DNA of 64,000 bases from Ottelia alismoides (lineage: Eukaryota; Streptophyta; Magnoliopsida; Alismatales; Hydrocharitaceae): contig JAZKJV010003372.1 in the NCBI GenBank assembly GCA_037367405.1, positions 310,001-374,000 of the forward strand. Reading direction: 5' to 3'. The position numbers and the translations under genes are program-made. Under the pieces are notes generated by a model. It had not been told where the DNA came from and made no database searches. It was given only the letters and a program-made list of their open reading frames with translations. This document shows positions 1-10,000 of the stretch, piece after piece (the first letter of the stretch is position 1; every line of letters starts with the position of its first letter).

Positions 1-640
1 AAAGGTGGATGTGATTGCCAATCTTGAGCCAACTCAGACAGTTAAGAATGTGAGGTCATTCTTGGGGCATGTGGGATTCTACATACGTTTCATCCGAGAT
101 TTCAGCCACATTGCTCGACTTCTTACATAACTTTTAAGCAAGGAGAATGAGTTTAATGTAGATCAATAGGTTCTCCTTTCATATAATCAGTTGAATGATC
201 TCATTACCCAAGCTCTAGTCCTAGAGCCACTGGATTGGTCTCTCCCCTTTGAAATCATGGCGGATGCGTCAGACTTTGCAGTTGGGACTGTTCTAGGATA
301 AAGAAAAGACAAGGTGCCCTACGCCATTCATTATGCCAACAAAACATTAGATTAAGCTTAGAGAAATTATACAATGACAGAGAAGGAGTTGTTGGCTGTG
401 GTATTTTCCCTCAAGAAGTTCAGATCATATCTGCTTGGATCAGAAGTCACCATCTTCACCGATCACTCTGCTATTCGATATTTGCAGCAGAAGAAGGATG
501 CCAAGCCTAGACTAATCAGATGGAACCTTCTCCTCCAGGAATTTGATTTGGAAATCAAGGGAAAGCCTGGAGTTTAGAATGTGGTAGCAGATCACCTCTG
601 CAGAATAGAGCAGCAAGAGCCTCCGCTGAGCAGTACACCC
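1..640 (+). pseudogene. Athila-type Ty3/gypsy RT end and RNase H, decayed (element A)
   Basis: Remnant of the pol polyprotein that copies element RNA into DNA. Reading through stops, bases 1-230 give the end of reverse transcriptase (VRSFLGHVGFYIRFIRDFS) and the connection domain (DWSLPFEIMADASDFAVG). Bases 374-577 form an open piece of 67 residues that is RNase [20 protein letters not shown], then [10 protein letters not shown] and [11 protein letters not shown]. The wording is that of Athila elements. Stops occur near 128, 168, 298, 352 and 578, several looking like CAA/CAG to TAA/TAG changes. The start of RT lies left of the window. No product is expected. The family call is confident; the lineage call rests on remembered consensus motifs. 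Confidence 0.9.
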
Positions 641-799
641 ATCACAGACACCTTTCCTAACGAGTCGATTCTGGTGGTGGATTCGCTTCCTTGGTATTCT
701 AATATTGTTAACTACCTCGTTTCAGGGGTAGTACCGCAAGATTGGATGAAGATTCAAAAGGACGATTTCTTACCAGCGATCCATTTTTACTAATAGGAG

Positions 800-2022
800 G
801 ATCCTTTGTTATTCAGGGAACGAGCAGATTGCATTTGGCGTAGGTGTATCCCTCAGGAGGAGCATCATAGTGTCCTCGAGCATTGTCACTCACTTGAATC
901 TGGTTGACACCACTCCAGAGATCTAATGACAACAAACGCACTTCAGTGTGGCCTCTGGTGTCCCACAGTATTCAAGGATGTAGCAGCTTTCATCAAATGA
1001 TGCACTGACTGTCAGAGTTTGAAAGGCACCCTCACAACGAAAGACTCAATGCCCCTAAAGATCATTCAGATAGCATATGTTTTTGATGCTTCGGACATCG
1101 ATTTAATGGGACCTTCCCCAATAGTCAGGGATATGAGTACATCCTTCTTGTCGTTGACTATGTGAGTCACTGAGTCGAAGTTATCCCCGCTTGAGCCGCT
1201 GATAGCCGTACAATATTTCACTTTCTGAAAGAAAATATCATTTCATGGTTCATGATTCCAAAGATTCTAATATTAGATGGGGGTAACCACTTCATTAATA
1301 AAGAGGTTAGGAAATTAACAAAGGAGCACGACATCGAGCATCGAGTCACATCTTCTTAACATCCCCAGACCAATGGCATGGTAGAACCATCAAATCAAGA
1401 AATCAAGACGATCTTTCAAAAGCTTGTGAAGCCGGACAGAAAGAATTGGTCCCAACTTTTGGACTCCGTCCTGTGGGCCTACAGAACAGCTTACAAGTCT
1501 CCTTTGGGCATGTCGCCCTATCGTCTTGTGTATGGAAAACCATGCCATCTGCTAGTGGAACTAATTCACAAATCCTTATGGGCAATCAATATATGTAATC
1601 TGGCCTCATAGGAAAGTGGTCAGAAAAGAAAAGATGATATGAACAAGCTCCTGCAGTTTCGAGACTATGTATACGATAACACATCGATGTACAAAAAAGA
1701 GAAGGTGAAATGCTGGCATGACCGGTACATCAGATGAAAGACATTCGCAATTGGACATAAAGTGTGGCTATTTGATGCAAAGTTGAAGATCTTCTCGGGC
1801 AAATTGAAAAGAAAATGGACATGGCCGTTTCAAGTACGAGAAGAGCGTGACAATGACAGTATTGCAATATCAGAATTATCTTCTAACGTACAACCGTTTG
1901 TCATCTATGGTCAGTTACTGAAGACTTCTTTTAAGCATGATAGCTTCTTGGCCGTTGTCGACTCAATCATAGTACTGCACTCAGATGACACATCCACATC
2001 ACTGACAACATCAAAAGATTAA
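800..2022 (+). pseudogene. Athila-type integrase, decayed (element A)
   Basis: Continuation of pol: the enzyme that inserts the DNA copy into the host chromosome. Visible are the zinc-binding region (HSVLEHCHSL around 860-890, CTDCQSLKGT around 1000-1030), the catalytic core in several frames (DLMGPSP near 1100, then the region around 1370 that carried the third acidic residue), and the C-terminal domain in the open frame 1762-2022 (AKLKIFSGKLKRKWTWPF, then QPFVIYGQLLK). An open piece of 77 codons at 1378-1611 covers the core/C-terminal junction. Several frameshifts and stops break it, so it is not functional. The frame ends at the TAA at 2020-2022, just before the hairpin array; the matching end in element E reads past this point because its stop has changed. 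Confidence 0.85.
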
Positions 2023-2152
2023 GATAATGTTCCTCAAAAACTTCTTCTTTGATCTTTTATCTTTCTTCTTTTCATTCTCCGCTTTCACTCTCAAAAAAGA
2101 AAAATGTATGTGTATATATTTATAAGGTGTATCACCCCTTTTTGTCAGTTTT

Positions 2153-2512
2153 CTATACTTAGGGCACACCTTGTCCTAAGTATAGGGGGATGTACATCCC
2201 GATTACTTGTATTCTTTGATCCTCCCATTGTCTCCTCTTTCGCCTATACTTAGGGCTCTCTTACCCTAAGTATAGGGTGGAAACAATATGAGTACGATCT
2301 GTGCATCCTCACCCTTGACCCTCCCTACCTTGTGTATAGTATGCTATACTTAGGATTATTTGATCCTCAGTATAGGGGGACGGTCAACTTCCCATTCATT
2401 TATTAATACCCTCATTTCTTTATTTCTTAGACTCTTCTATACTCAGTCCGAGTTGTATCTTTTCTTTTTCTCCTTGATCTATGAGGACATAACTCGAGCT
2501 AAGTATAGGGGG
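2153..2512 (+). repeat. Array of four hairpins, each ending in a polypurine-tract-like G run
   Basis: Four inverted repeats spaced about 95 bp apart share the stem CTATACTTAGG / CCTAAGTATAG: 2153-2186, 2243-2277, 2344-2375 and a long-looped one at 2437-2510. Each 3' arm runs into GGGG or GGGGG (third repeat: CAGTATAGGGGGA), giving AAGTATAGGGGG-like strings. The same string, AAGTATAGGGGG, is the polypurine tract directly before this element's 3' LTR at 8427. Element E carries the same four hairpins in the same order at 30610-30974 on the minus strand. No reading frame explains them. This is a structural feature of the element's 3' non-coding region; its role is unknown. Confidence 0.85.
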
Positions 2513-3045
2513 GTCGTATATGCTATATATATACTTTAAAGCCATAACTTGTACTTTTGTATAATACTTTTGGCTAAAAATACTATCAAATTCATTACAA
2601 TGTTATAATAAAAAATGGTTATAGGTCCTCAAACATCCTTTGTACTTACTGATTAATAAGTCAGGCAAAAATACTTTTGCAAAATGTTTGAAAAATAGTT
2701 TGAAAATCTATTTTAAAAATCTATTGGAAAAACTTCTTGGAAAATATTTGTAAAATGTGTTCAACCTTTGTAAATGTTTTTGTTTGTAAAATTTATTTTC
2801 TTTGTGTAAAATAAAAATGTTTGAAAAATGATTTGCAAATGGTTGGAAAAATGGTTGCAAAAATGTTTTGAAAAATCTATATATACTGTTTGAAAAACCT
2901 TTGCAAAATTATTTTCAAATAAGTGTAAATGTTTGTAAAAAAGCAATTTATGAAAATTATGTTGGACTATAGTTTTCAGAACGGTTGAAAAATAATTTTT
3001 AAATAAGTTTGAGGAGTATACACACTATACTCAAAAAATCTTTAT
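2513..3045 (+). other. Athila 3' non-coding region, first copy of a duplicated block
   Basis: AT-rich sequence with many degenerate TTTGAAAA / TTTGTAAAAT words and no coding frame. The stretch from GATTAATAAGTCAGG (near 2653) to 3045 is clearly similar to 6665-7000, on the far side of the solo LTR. With the LTR removed this is a direct repeat of about 570 bp. The counterpart in element E is 29960-30600 on the minus strand. Confidence 0.7.
3041..3045. repeat. Target site duplication TTTAT (left)
   Basis: TTTAT directly precedes the TG end of the solo LTR and is repeated exactly at 6491-6495, directly after its CA end. Five-base duplications are usual for Ty3/gypsy integrases. Confidence 0.85.
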
Positions 3046-4280
3046 TGTTGACAGCGAAATCTCGAGGATCGGAAATTAATGATTAAAAAATATTGTTGTT
3101 GTTATCCCCAAAAATCCCGCTACAAACAAACATTTTTTTTATTTTTGCTACTTATTAACCAGTATAGTGGACACGGTCGAACTCAAGGAGGCTACAATTC
3201 CCGAGGGTTATTCAATTAATCAGAAATTAATTAAGAGAAAACAGGAATCTCAAAGGACAACTATCCTTGATTTTTGTGATTTTTATATTTTTTTTTAATT
3301 TTTTTATTTGTAATAACTTTTTTATATTTTCTGATTTTCAAATTTTTAGTGATTTTGATTTTATAAATTTTTTTAATTTTCAGAAATAACAAACAATATG
3401 AACAAGCACAAGAAATATGCACACCAACTTTTTTTGTAATATTTAGTTATACCAAAAATACTCAAAAAATAAAGAGAAAATATTTTTTAATTTAAAAGTT
3501 TGGAAACGTTTTTGAGATTTTTTGTGGAATTTTCAGATATTTTGTATTTTTCTAAAAATCAAATGGTGAGAAAATGCAAAATTATGCACAGCCTGGAGTA
3601 ATTTACAAATTAAAAATATTTTAATGGCCCAAAACTCCTAGCAATTATTTTTATGAAAATATAGAAGTAATTATCTATAAATAGGAACTGAAATCACTAT
3701 TTTTGGATTTTTGTAGAAATTTTTATGATTTTTATAAGAATTTTCATTTTTTGTAATTGTTTTGGTTTTTATAAAGAGTTAATGCATGAAATTGGCCAAA
3801 AATTAAAAGGCAATGAAATAAAATTACCCTAATGTTTTTGGAAATTTTGGAGTTATTTTCGAATTTTTATGAATTTCCATAGTTCTGATAAGCAAAAAGA
3901 CATTGTTTTTGATTTTTTAAATATATTAAATGTCAAAAAAATTTGATGGAAAATTTATACAAGGATGAAAACTATAGCAAAAACATGCTCATTTTTTTGA
4001 GAAATTTTTGAACACTAAAAACATTTATTTTGATGAAAATAGCAAGAAACTCAAGTTATGAAATCACATGGACTGAAATGTAAATTGTTTAGGTTCTTGC
4101 ATTAAATAAATGATAAAAAATAAATAGAGTGAAAATGTGCAATTTACCCAATGTGTCACGTGCGTGGCACGTGCTTGAGGCTCTGGCTGGGCTTCTTTGT
4201 AATTTACAAGAACTTCAGGGGGCAACTGTAATTCCCCCCCCTTTTTAATAGAATCTAGGGTTCTTCGTTTCTTCAATAAA

Positions 4281-4357
4281 AAGGAAAGGTGCACCAAGGG
4301 GGCAGGGGCGCCACCTTCAATCACAAGGAAAGGGGCACCAAAGGGGCAGGGGCGCCG
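4281..4357 (-). repeat. Short GC-rich direct duplication inside the solo LTR
   Basis: A block of about 33 bp beginning AAGGAAAGGTGCACCAAGG at 4281 is repeated at 4325 with three substitutions, both ending GGGGCGCC. It lies in the GC-rich transcribed part of the LTR. Confidence 0.8.
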
Positions 4358-4530
4358 CCCCTTGCTTCTTCTCCACACAGTGTCAAGGCAGCGTCGGTAG
4401 GGCTGCTGGCGGTCGAGGTGCTTCGCACAGTAGGCGGAGGAGGGCTCCGTGGGTGACACGTGCGGGCGGATGAACGCCGGTGAAGGCGGGGCTCACGGGG
4501 CTACTTCAGGCAGAAGGCACTGCTGGAGGA

Positions 4531-4730
4531 GGCACGAGTGGCGCGCGCGGGCGGCTGAAGGCCGCCGCTTCTAGGAGATAGCAGGCAGAGGGCTCTAGCA
4601 CAGAGGTTGGAAGGGGGCGCCGCCGCGTGTTCGCGAAAGAGGCGGTGCTCCACCTTCGAGGTTGGAGAGGCACGGGTGGCGTGCGCGGGCGGCTGAAGAC
4701 CGCCGCTGTTGGGAGATAGCGGGCGGAGGT
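4531..4730 (-). repeat. Tandem duplication, about 140-bp period, in the solo LTR
   Basis: About 60 bp at 4531-4590 (GCACGAGTGGCGCGCGCGGG onward, through GGCTGAAGGCCGCCGC) recurs at 4671-4730 with a few changes. A short minus-strand ORF (4821-4501, 106 codons, rich in P, S, A and R) spans both copies. It is in the sense direction of the LTR but resembles no family I know, and is probably a by-product of GC-rich repeats. Confidence 0.75.
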
Positions 4731-6490
4731 TGCGGCTGGGGCTGTCGGCGAGCGACGGGGGGGGGGGGACGACCGGGAAGGCGGTGAAGGTAGAGCGGCA
4801 CGGGCTGGCAACCACGCCCAATTTTTTTATTATTTTTGTAAAGCAGAATGTAAACAGTAATTTTTTTATATTTTTTTGTAAATTCGAAAAATAGAAAGTA
4901 AAAGATAGGATATATAATTTTTTATTTTTTTGTTGTTTTTTTATGATCCTGCAAAAGAAACGTTAGAGAAAAAGAAACAAATATTTTTATTATTATTATT
5001 TTAATTTATTTACAAATCGGAAAATGAATGGGGATACAGAGAAAATGAAAGGATCGAATCCGATTCTCCGACCACCGTGTGTGGTCGGAGTTGATAGGTT
5101 GTGGAAGATAGAATAAAACACGTGGAGATCGAGAAAGTGAGATGAGAATTTGAAATCAGAGATGGATCAAATCGAGATGGAATTTTTTAGAGATCTAGAA
5201 AAAACAAAATGACGATGGAATTAAAATGCGACAAAATAAACTCCGATTAACATAGATAAAAATAAGAAATATGTGGATCTAACCTTAGGAGCGGAAATGG
5301 ACCGTGATCGCCTCGTCAAGGCCGACTCGCTGTCACCGGACGGCTTGGAGACTAGGCAACTTTCTCGACAAAATTTTCTCTCGGAGATCGGGCTCCTCTC
5401 TCTAAAGATTGATCAAGTTGGAATGAGGGAGAAGGAGTCATATAAATAGAAAAGATATAGATGAAATTTGAATTTTTGAATTTTTTGGTGGAAGAGATAA
5501 GAGAGATGAAATTTGAAATGAGATAAAATAAAAGAGAGATAAAATTATTTACAAAATTATCTATTTTTTTTGAATTTTCGTCACTTTATTTATTTGAATT
5601 AAAAAATGTTATTTTTTATTTTTTCATGGTGGTTAATTAAAAATAGCAACTATATACATATACTATATACATATATGACATTATGTACAAGGGTAAATGA
5701 GGAAATTAGCCTTTTTTGTTTTAAGAATTTTTTATTTTTATTTTTATTTTAAATAATTAGTAAGACTAATTTACAAATATATATAAATACAATATTTACA
5801 AAATACTAGGAAAAATTGCACAAACCACCCCGGAAAATCAACTTTTTACTCGTAACTCCAAAAATTATGAAAACACAACCATTTTAAAGATAATTTAATT
5901 TAGAATCCAATGAAAGCGAGATTGGTTCAATTTGATTTCGTATGGAGCCAGAATTGGTCTTTCAATTAGTGCTTAGTGGCTTTTTCCATGTGTGGTTACT
6001 TTTATTCCGTACATGATGTAATTGTGCAATTATTTTTATTAATTAGAACACATTTTTATTTACAACTTTAGTTTTGAATGTTATTTGATTTGAGGTTAAT
6101 TAAGGCACAAATAAATTATTGTTAGTTTTATATAGATATACACAAAATAAGTGAGAAGTATTTACCACAACACATACACATTTTTTTTATTTTCTGCTTA
6201 AGGACCCTTATATCCCCCTACTTTATTCCTGGTCGATCAGGTCAAGTCTTGACCTTCTCTTGAGGTTTGGGTGTCAGCCTGTATACAATCTTCCTTTTTT
6301 TATTTTCTTTTCTTTATTTTTCCTTTCTTTCTTTCTTTCTTTATTTTAGGTTAAAATTAGTAAGAAGTGTACAATATTTACACACAGATGCAAGTTAGTA
6401 AGAATATGGAGTTAGTGTTATATGCATGTGTTTTATAAGGGATTTAAAGCTAAAATAAATGAATAAAGATGACGAATCACAGATTCATCA

Positions 6491-6495
6491 TTTAT
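6491..6495. repeat. Target site duplication TTTAT (right)
   Basis: Exact copy of 3041-3045, flanking the solo LTR. Confidence 0.85.
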
Positions 6496-7270
6496 AAATG
6501 TATAAAAGTGATCAATCATCCCTTGTAAATCCTTTAAGAACCCAAACCCATGTAAATATAAGATATATCCCCATGTAAGGATATGTACCTTTTTTCAAAA
6601 ATCACAAAAACATCTGCAAAACTAAAAATACCAAAAATATTTTGTATTTACACATCCTTTTTGTATATACTGATTAATAAATCAGGTTAAAAATAATTTT
6701 ACAAAATGATTTGAAAATGGTGTGGCTCGTTTGGAAAACTTTTTGTGAAATATTTTCAACCTTTGTAAAAATGTTTTGATTTGCAAATATCCTTTTCTTT
6801 GTGTGAAATAAAAGCTTTGAAAACCTATTTGCAAATGATTTTGAAAGTGGTTGTAAAAATATTGTGAAAATGTATATATAATATGTGAAAAATCTTTACA
6901 AAATGGCTTTCAAATGTTTGTAAAAGTTTGCAAAAATTATTGTGTACTATAGTTTTCAAAATTGTTTTCAAAGAAAGTTGAGGAATAAATGCATCATTAA
7001 GTAGGAATAATATATATATATATATATATATATAAAGAAATAAAATTCTTTATCAATTGTACATATATACCTAAATAAATAACTTGGTAGAAACGGTATT
7101 CTTAACCCTTGTAAATAAATAAAAAGCAACACACCCGTGTAAATAGTTGTGCATATTTTATATCTCTTGTGCCAGAAATTCTTTTTGCAAAGTTCTTTGT
7201 ATAAAAATTCTTTTCATTTCAAATTCTTTTTGAAAAATTGTATCATTCTTTTTGCACTATGCATAGTATT
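6496..7270 (+). other. Athila 3' non-coding region, second copy of the duplicated block
   Basis: Resumes element A after the solo LTR. 6665-7000 repeats the block at 2653-3045 (shared GATTAATAA-TCAGG, GAAATATTTTCAACC-like and TGTACTATAGTTTTCA-like words). The following CCCTTGTAAAT ... CCCGTGTAAATA at 7107-7150 parallels 6520-6560, so the direct repeat includes the bases after the LTR insertion point. A (TA)n run occupies about 7010-7034. No coding frame. Confidence 0.65.
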
Positions 7271-8414
7271 TGCATATCATTTTTTCGAATTGAGCTTGAT
7301 GATTGAACTAGTCCAATAAAGTCAAAGATTGGAGCTTGGTTGGACCTTACCACACCTAACTGCACTGGAGCCTTATGAGAACTAGGTTTAAGGTACTTCA
7401 GGTCCATTAGGACTTAATTCTATAAGACTTAGGGCTGGGTTCAAGTCACCTCAACTGACTAACTAGAACTTTTCGAGACGCACACATGACTCTTGCCGAC
7501 CGTGACCTAACTTGGAGACTTGAACCTTTCACTTGGATCAACTTAGTGGGAGTGGTGAGTAGAAGGGATTTTCCGGTTTGAGACGTACATGTATGGTAAC
7601 ATTTGTCCTCGTCTTGGGAGAGAAGTGCACCCCAACCTGGTTCAGTTACCATGAGGTCTAAAGACTGGAGAGTGTAGGTTGCAATAATGCTTCAAAAGAG
7701 GGATAGTCTTCTAGCTCAAGAGGAAAAACTCCTTATGTAAATGCTGCTATAAATAATATTTCAAAAAAAAAAACTCCAAAAAAGTGGCCAGGCATGAAAA
7801 GAAAGTAAAATGCCTGCCAGAGTATGTATATATGTTGTATAGAAAATAAGCAAGCTTGAGCATCAAAGTTATACCATGTAAGCCTGCAGCTGGATGACTT
7901 GACTACACTGATCATGCATCCTGGGATAGGTAGCTACACTGGCTACCATCCATTCTTTTCTTCACCTCCTCCTCTTAAGTTGGGTGCCACTTGAACTTAG
8001 AAGGGAATACCCCGCTCCTCCAGGACAGAGTGCTAGATTGGGGAATCGTTGGGTTTGTCATTCTGGAGAAGTCAGTTCCTTTGTCATTTCAGTTGGGGAG
8101 AGCCACTATCACTTACACCATACAAGTCAACTTCATAGTCATAAGGGTTTGCGTATGATGTAGGCTAGTTCTGACTTGGCTATTGAGGTGGGTTGAACCG
8201 AGTTCTGTGACTCTCGAAGGCTGTTGTGTTTTAAATTTGGTTCCAGACCATGCTCCACACACATGTTCACATCAAGGTCTAACCTGAGCTCCATACTTTG
8301 ATTTTGTGAAGACAAGTTTAATTATTGAAATCAATTCCATTTATTCTTTCTTTTTCTTTTCTTCTTTAATTTTTATACTTACTACATAAGTGTTTGCCAG
8401 GGACTAGAAAAGGC
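7271..8414 (+). other. Conserved non-coding module upstream of the Athila 3' LTR
   Basis: About 1.1 kb without a convincing ORF that recurs at 50510-51490 and 57510-58455, and partly at 46440-46900 and 29860. Landmarks are TTGGAGCTTGGTTGGACC (7329), GAGGAAAAACTCCTTATGTA (7721) followed by TGCTGCTATAAATA, and CTTGAACTTAGAAGGGAATA (7991). It ends at the polypurine tract. Its preservation while pol has decayed makes it worth noting; no function can be assigned from sequence alone. Confidence 0.7.
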
Positions 8415-8426
8415 AAGTATAGGGGG
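8415..8426 (+). promoter_or_regulatory. Polypurine tract of element A
   Basis: AAGTATAGGGGG lies directly against the TG that begins the LTR at 8427. In LTR elements this run primes plus-strand DNA synthesis. The same position at 51491-51506 reads AAGTATG followed by nine Gs. Confidence 0.8.
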
Positions 8427-9765
8427 TGACGAATCTCCATTTCATCACCTTCATTCTATCATTTTGGCCTTTAAAACCCTAGCTAATGCATGTAAACATC
8501 ATTAATTTGTACATAATAGCATTCATTATTTATTGTATTATTTGAATATAAAATAAGATTTTTAATGCCAAAATTATAGAATAAAGAGAAGAAAACAAAA
8601 AAAATAAAATATCGAAGATATTTTATGATCCTAAACCCCGAGACAAAGTTAATAATTGAGTTGGTCGACAAGGAATAAAGTAGGGGGAGATAAGGGCCAA
8701 AAATAGAATAAAAACCCAACTATTTTGTTCATTTTTTATGTATTTTTGACACCTACTTTATTCTTTATTATTCATCCATCAAATGAAGAAACTTTGTACA
8801 TGAAAGTTGTAGATAATAATGTAAATAAAAATACAAAATTGAGTTTGTACAAAAATAATATACAATGTCCATTTTATATATAAAATAAAAAGTCAAGAAC
8901 CCAACTTCCCAGACCCATATCTTTCAGATAAAAACTCAAAAAAATATCAAAATCATATCTAATTGTATATCACTTTTCAAAAGCTATTTAATGATGGTAG
9001 TGTCATATTTTTTGGAGTTACTATGTGAAAGTTAGATTTTTGACCCTCATTGTATATTATATCGATTAAAATATTCATTTTATTCACCCTTCATTATTTT
9101 TACAAATTCAGATTTTTATAATTTTGTAATTATTATTATAACACATGTACATATTAAAAATAAAATAAAACCAAAAAGAAAAAAAATAAAATAAGTCTAT
9201 ATGTAAACATAGGCAAAATACCTATGTTATTACTTGTATATAAATAAAAGGGAACCCTATTCTTTTATTCTTTATTCAATTTATATTTTTATAATATTGT
9301 ATATATTATTCGTATTCTAATAAAAAAATAAAATCTAATAAAAAACATTCAAATAAAAAGGTTTATATAAAACATAGGTAATATACCTATAAAATATACA
9401 CATATATATTTATTTAAGTATACAAATAACATCATAAAAATAAAATAAAAATATATTTAGACACATAAAAATAAGTTGTAAATACATAAAATAAAGTAAA
9501 AAAATAATCAAATAAAATATACAAAATCAAAATGTATAAAATATAGGCAAATATACCTATAAATACATTATTAAAAATAAACTACTAATAAAATACACCA
9601 AAATATAATTAATAATCATAATAAAATATTACATAAAATATTAAACATTTTTTATTTTATACTCCAAAATTAATTAAATCTTTTTTTATTTTTAATTAAT
9701 TATTCTTTAATAAAATCCCTTGTATTATCTTTATTTGGCTAACGTGGCCCAGTGGCTGCGCGTTG

Positions 9766-9788
9766 ACAGTTGACCCCTGGTCAACTGT
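9766..9788. promoter_or_regulatory. TTGACC/GGTCAA palindrome in LTR U3
   Basis: ACAGTTGACC-CCT-GGTCAACTGT, a perfect inverted repeat with 10-bp arms about 205 bp upstream of the TATA box. TTGACC is the core of the W-box bound by plant WRKY factors. Similar palindromes sit at matching places in four other LTRs of the window. Confidence 0.55.
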
Positions 9789-9992
9789 CTCATCCAAGCG
9801 CCTGGGCGTCAGACCAATCAAATCCCATGATTTCCTCCATTTTTCCCGCATGATCCATCGATCATTCATCTTCGACTCGTTCATTAGAAATTCTCATCGA
9901 TCATTTTACATACTCGCTAACCTCTTGGATCCCATGTATTATACGCTCGATTCGCCCCTAACAGCCAGTCAATAAGGGTGAAGTTCATGTTT

Positions 9993-10000
9993 TATAAATA
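9993..10000 (+). promoter_or_regulatory. TATA box of LTR A
   Basis: TATAAATA. The corresponding site of the LTR at 51507 is TATAAATA at 52894-52901, also preceded by CATGTT. It marks the likely U3/R promoter, with transcription starting about 30 bp downstream. Confidence 0.65.

Larger units (their letters stand above)
3046..6490 (-). mobile_element. Solo Athila-type LTR, reverse orientation, with TSD
   Basis: A 3445-bp LTR with canonical ends: on the minus strand it begins TGATGAATCTGTGATTCGTC and ends CTGTCAACA, flanked by TTTAT on both sides. Internal landmarks of the family are present on the minus strand: the U3 block GGAATAAAGTAGGGGG (complement near 6202-6240), a TATA-like CTATTTATA near 5440, a GC-rich transcribed part (about 4150-4830), and the U5 motif TGAGTTCGACC near 3215. 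The exact TSD with no internal region means the element was lost by recombination between its two LTRs. It sits in the 3' non-coding region of element A, so it inserted after A. Confidence 0.9.
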
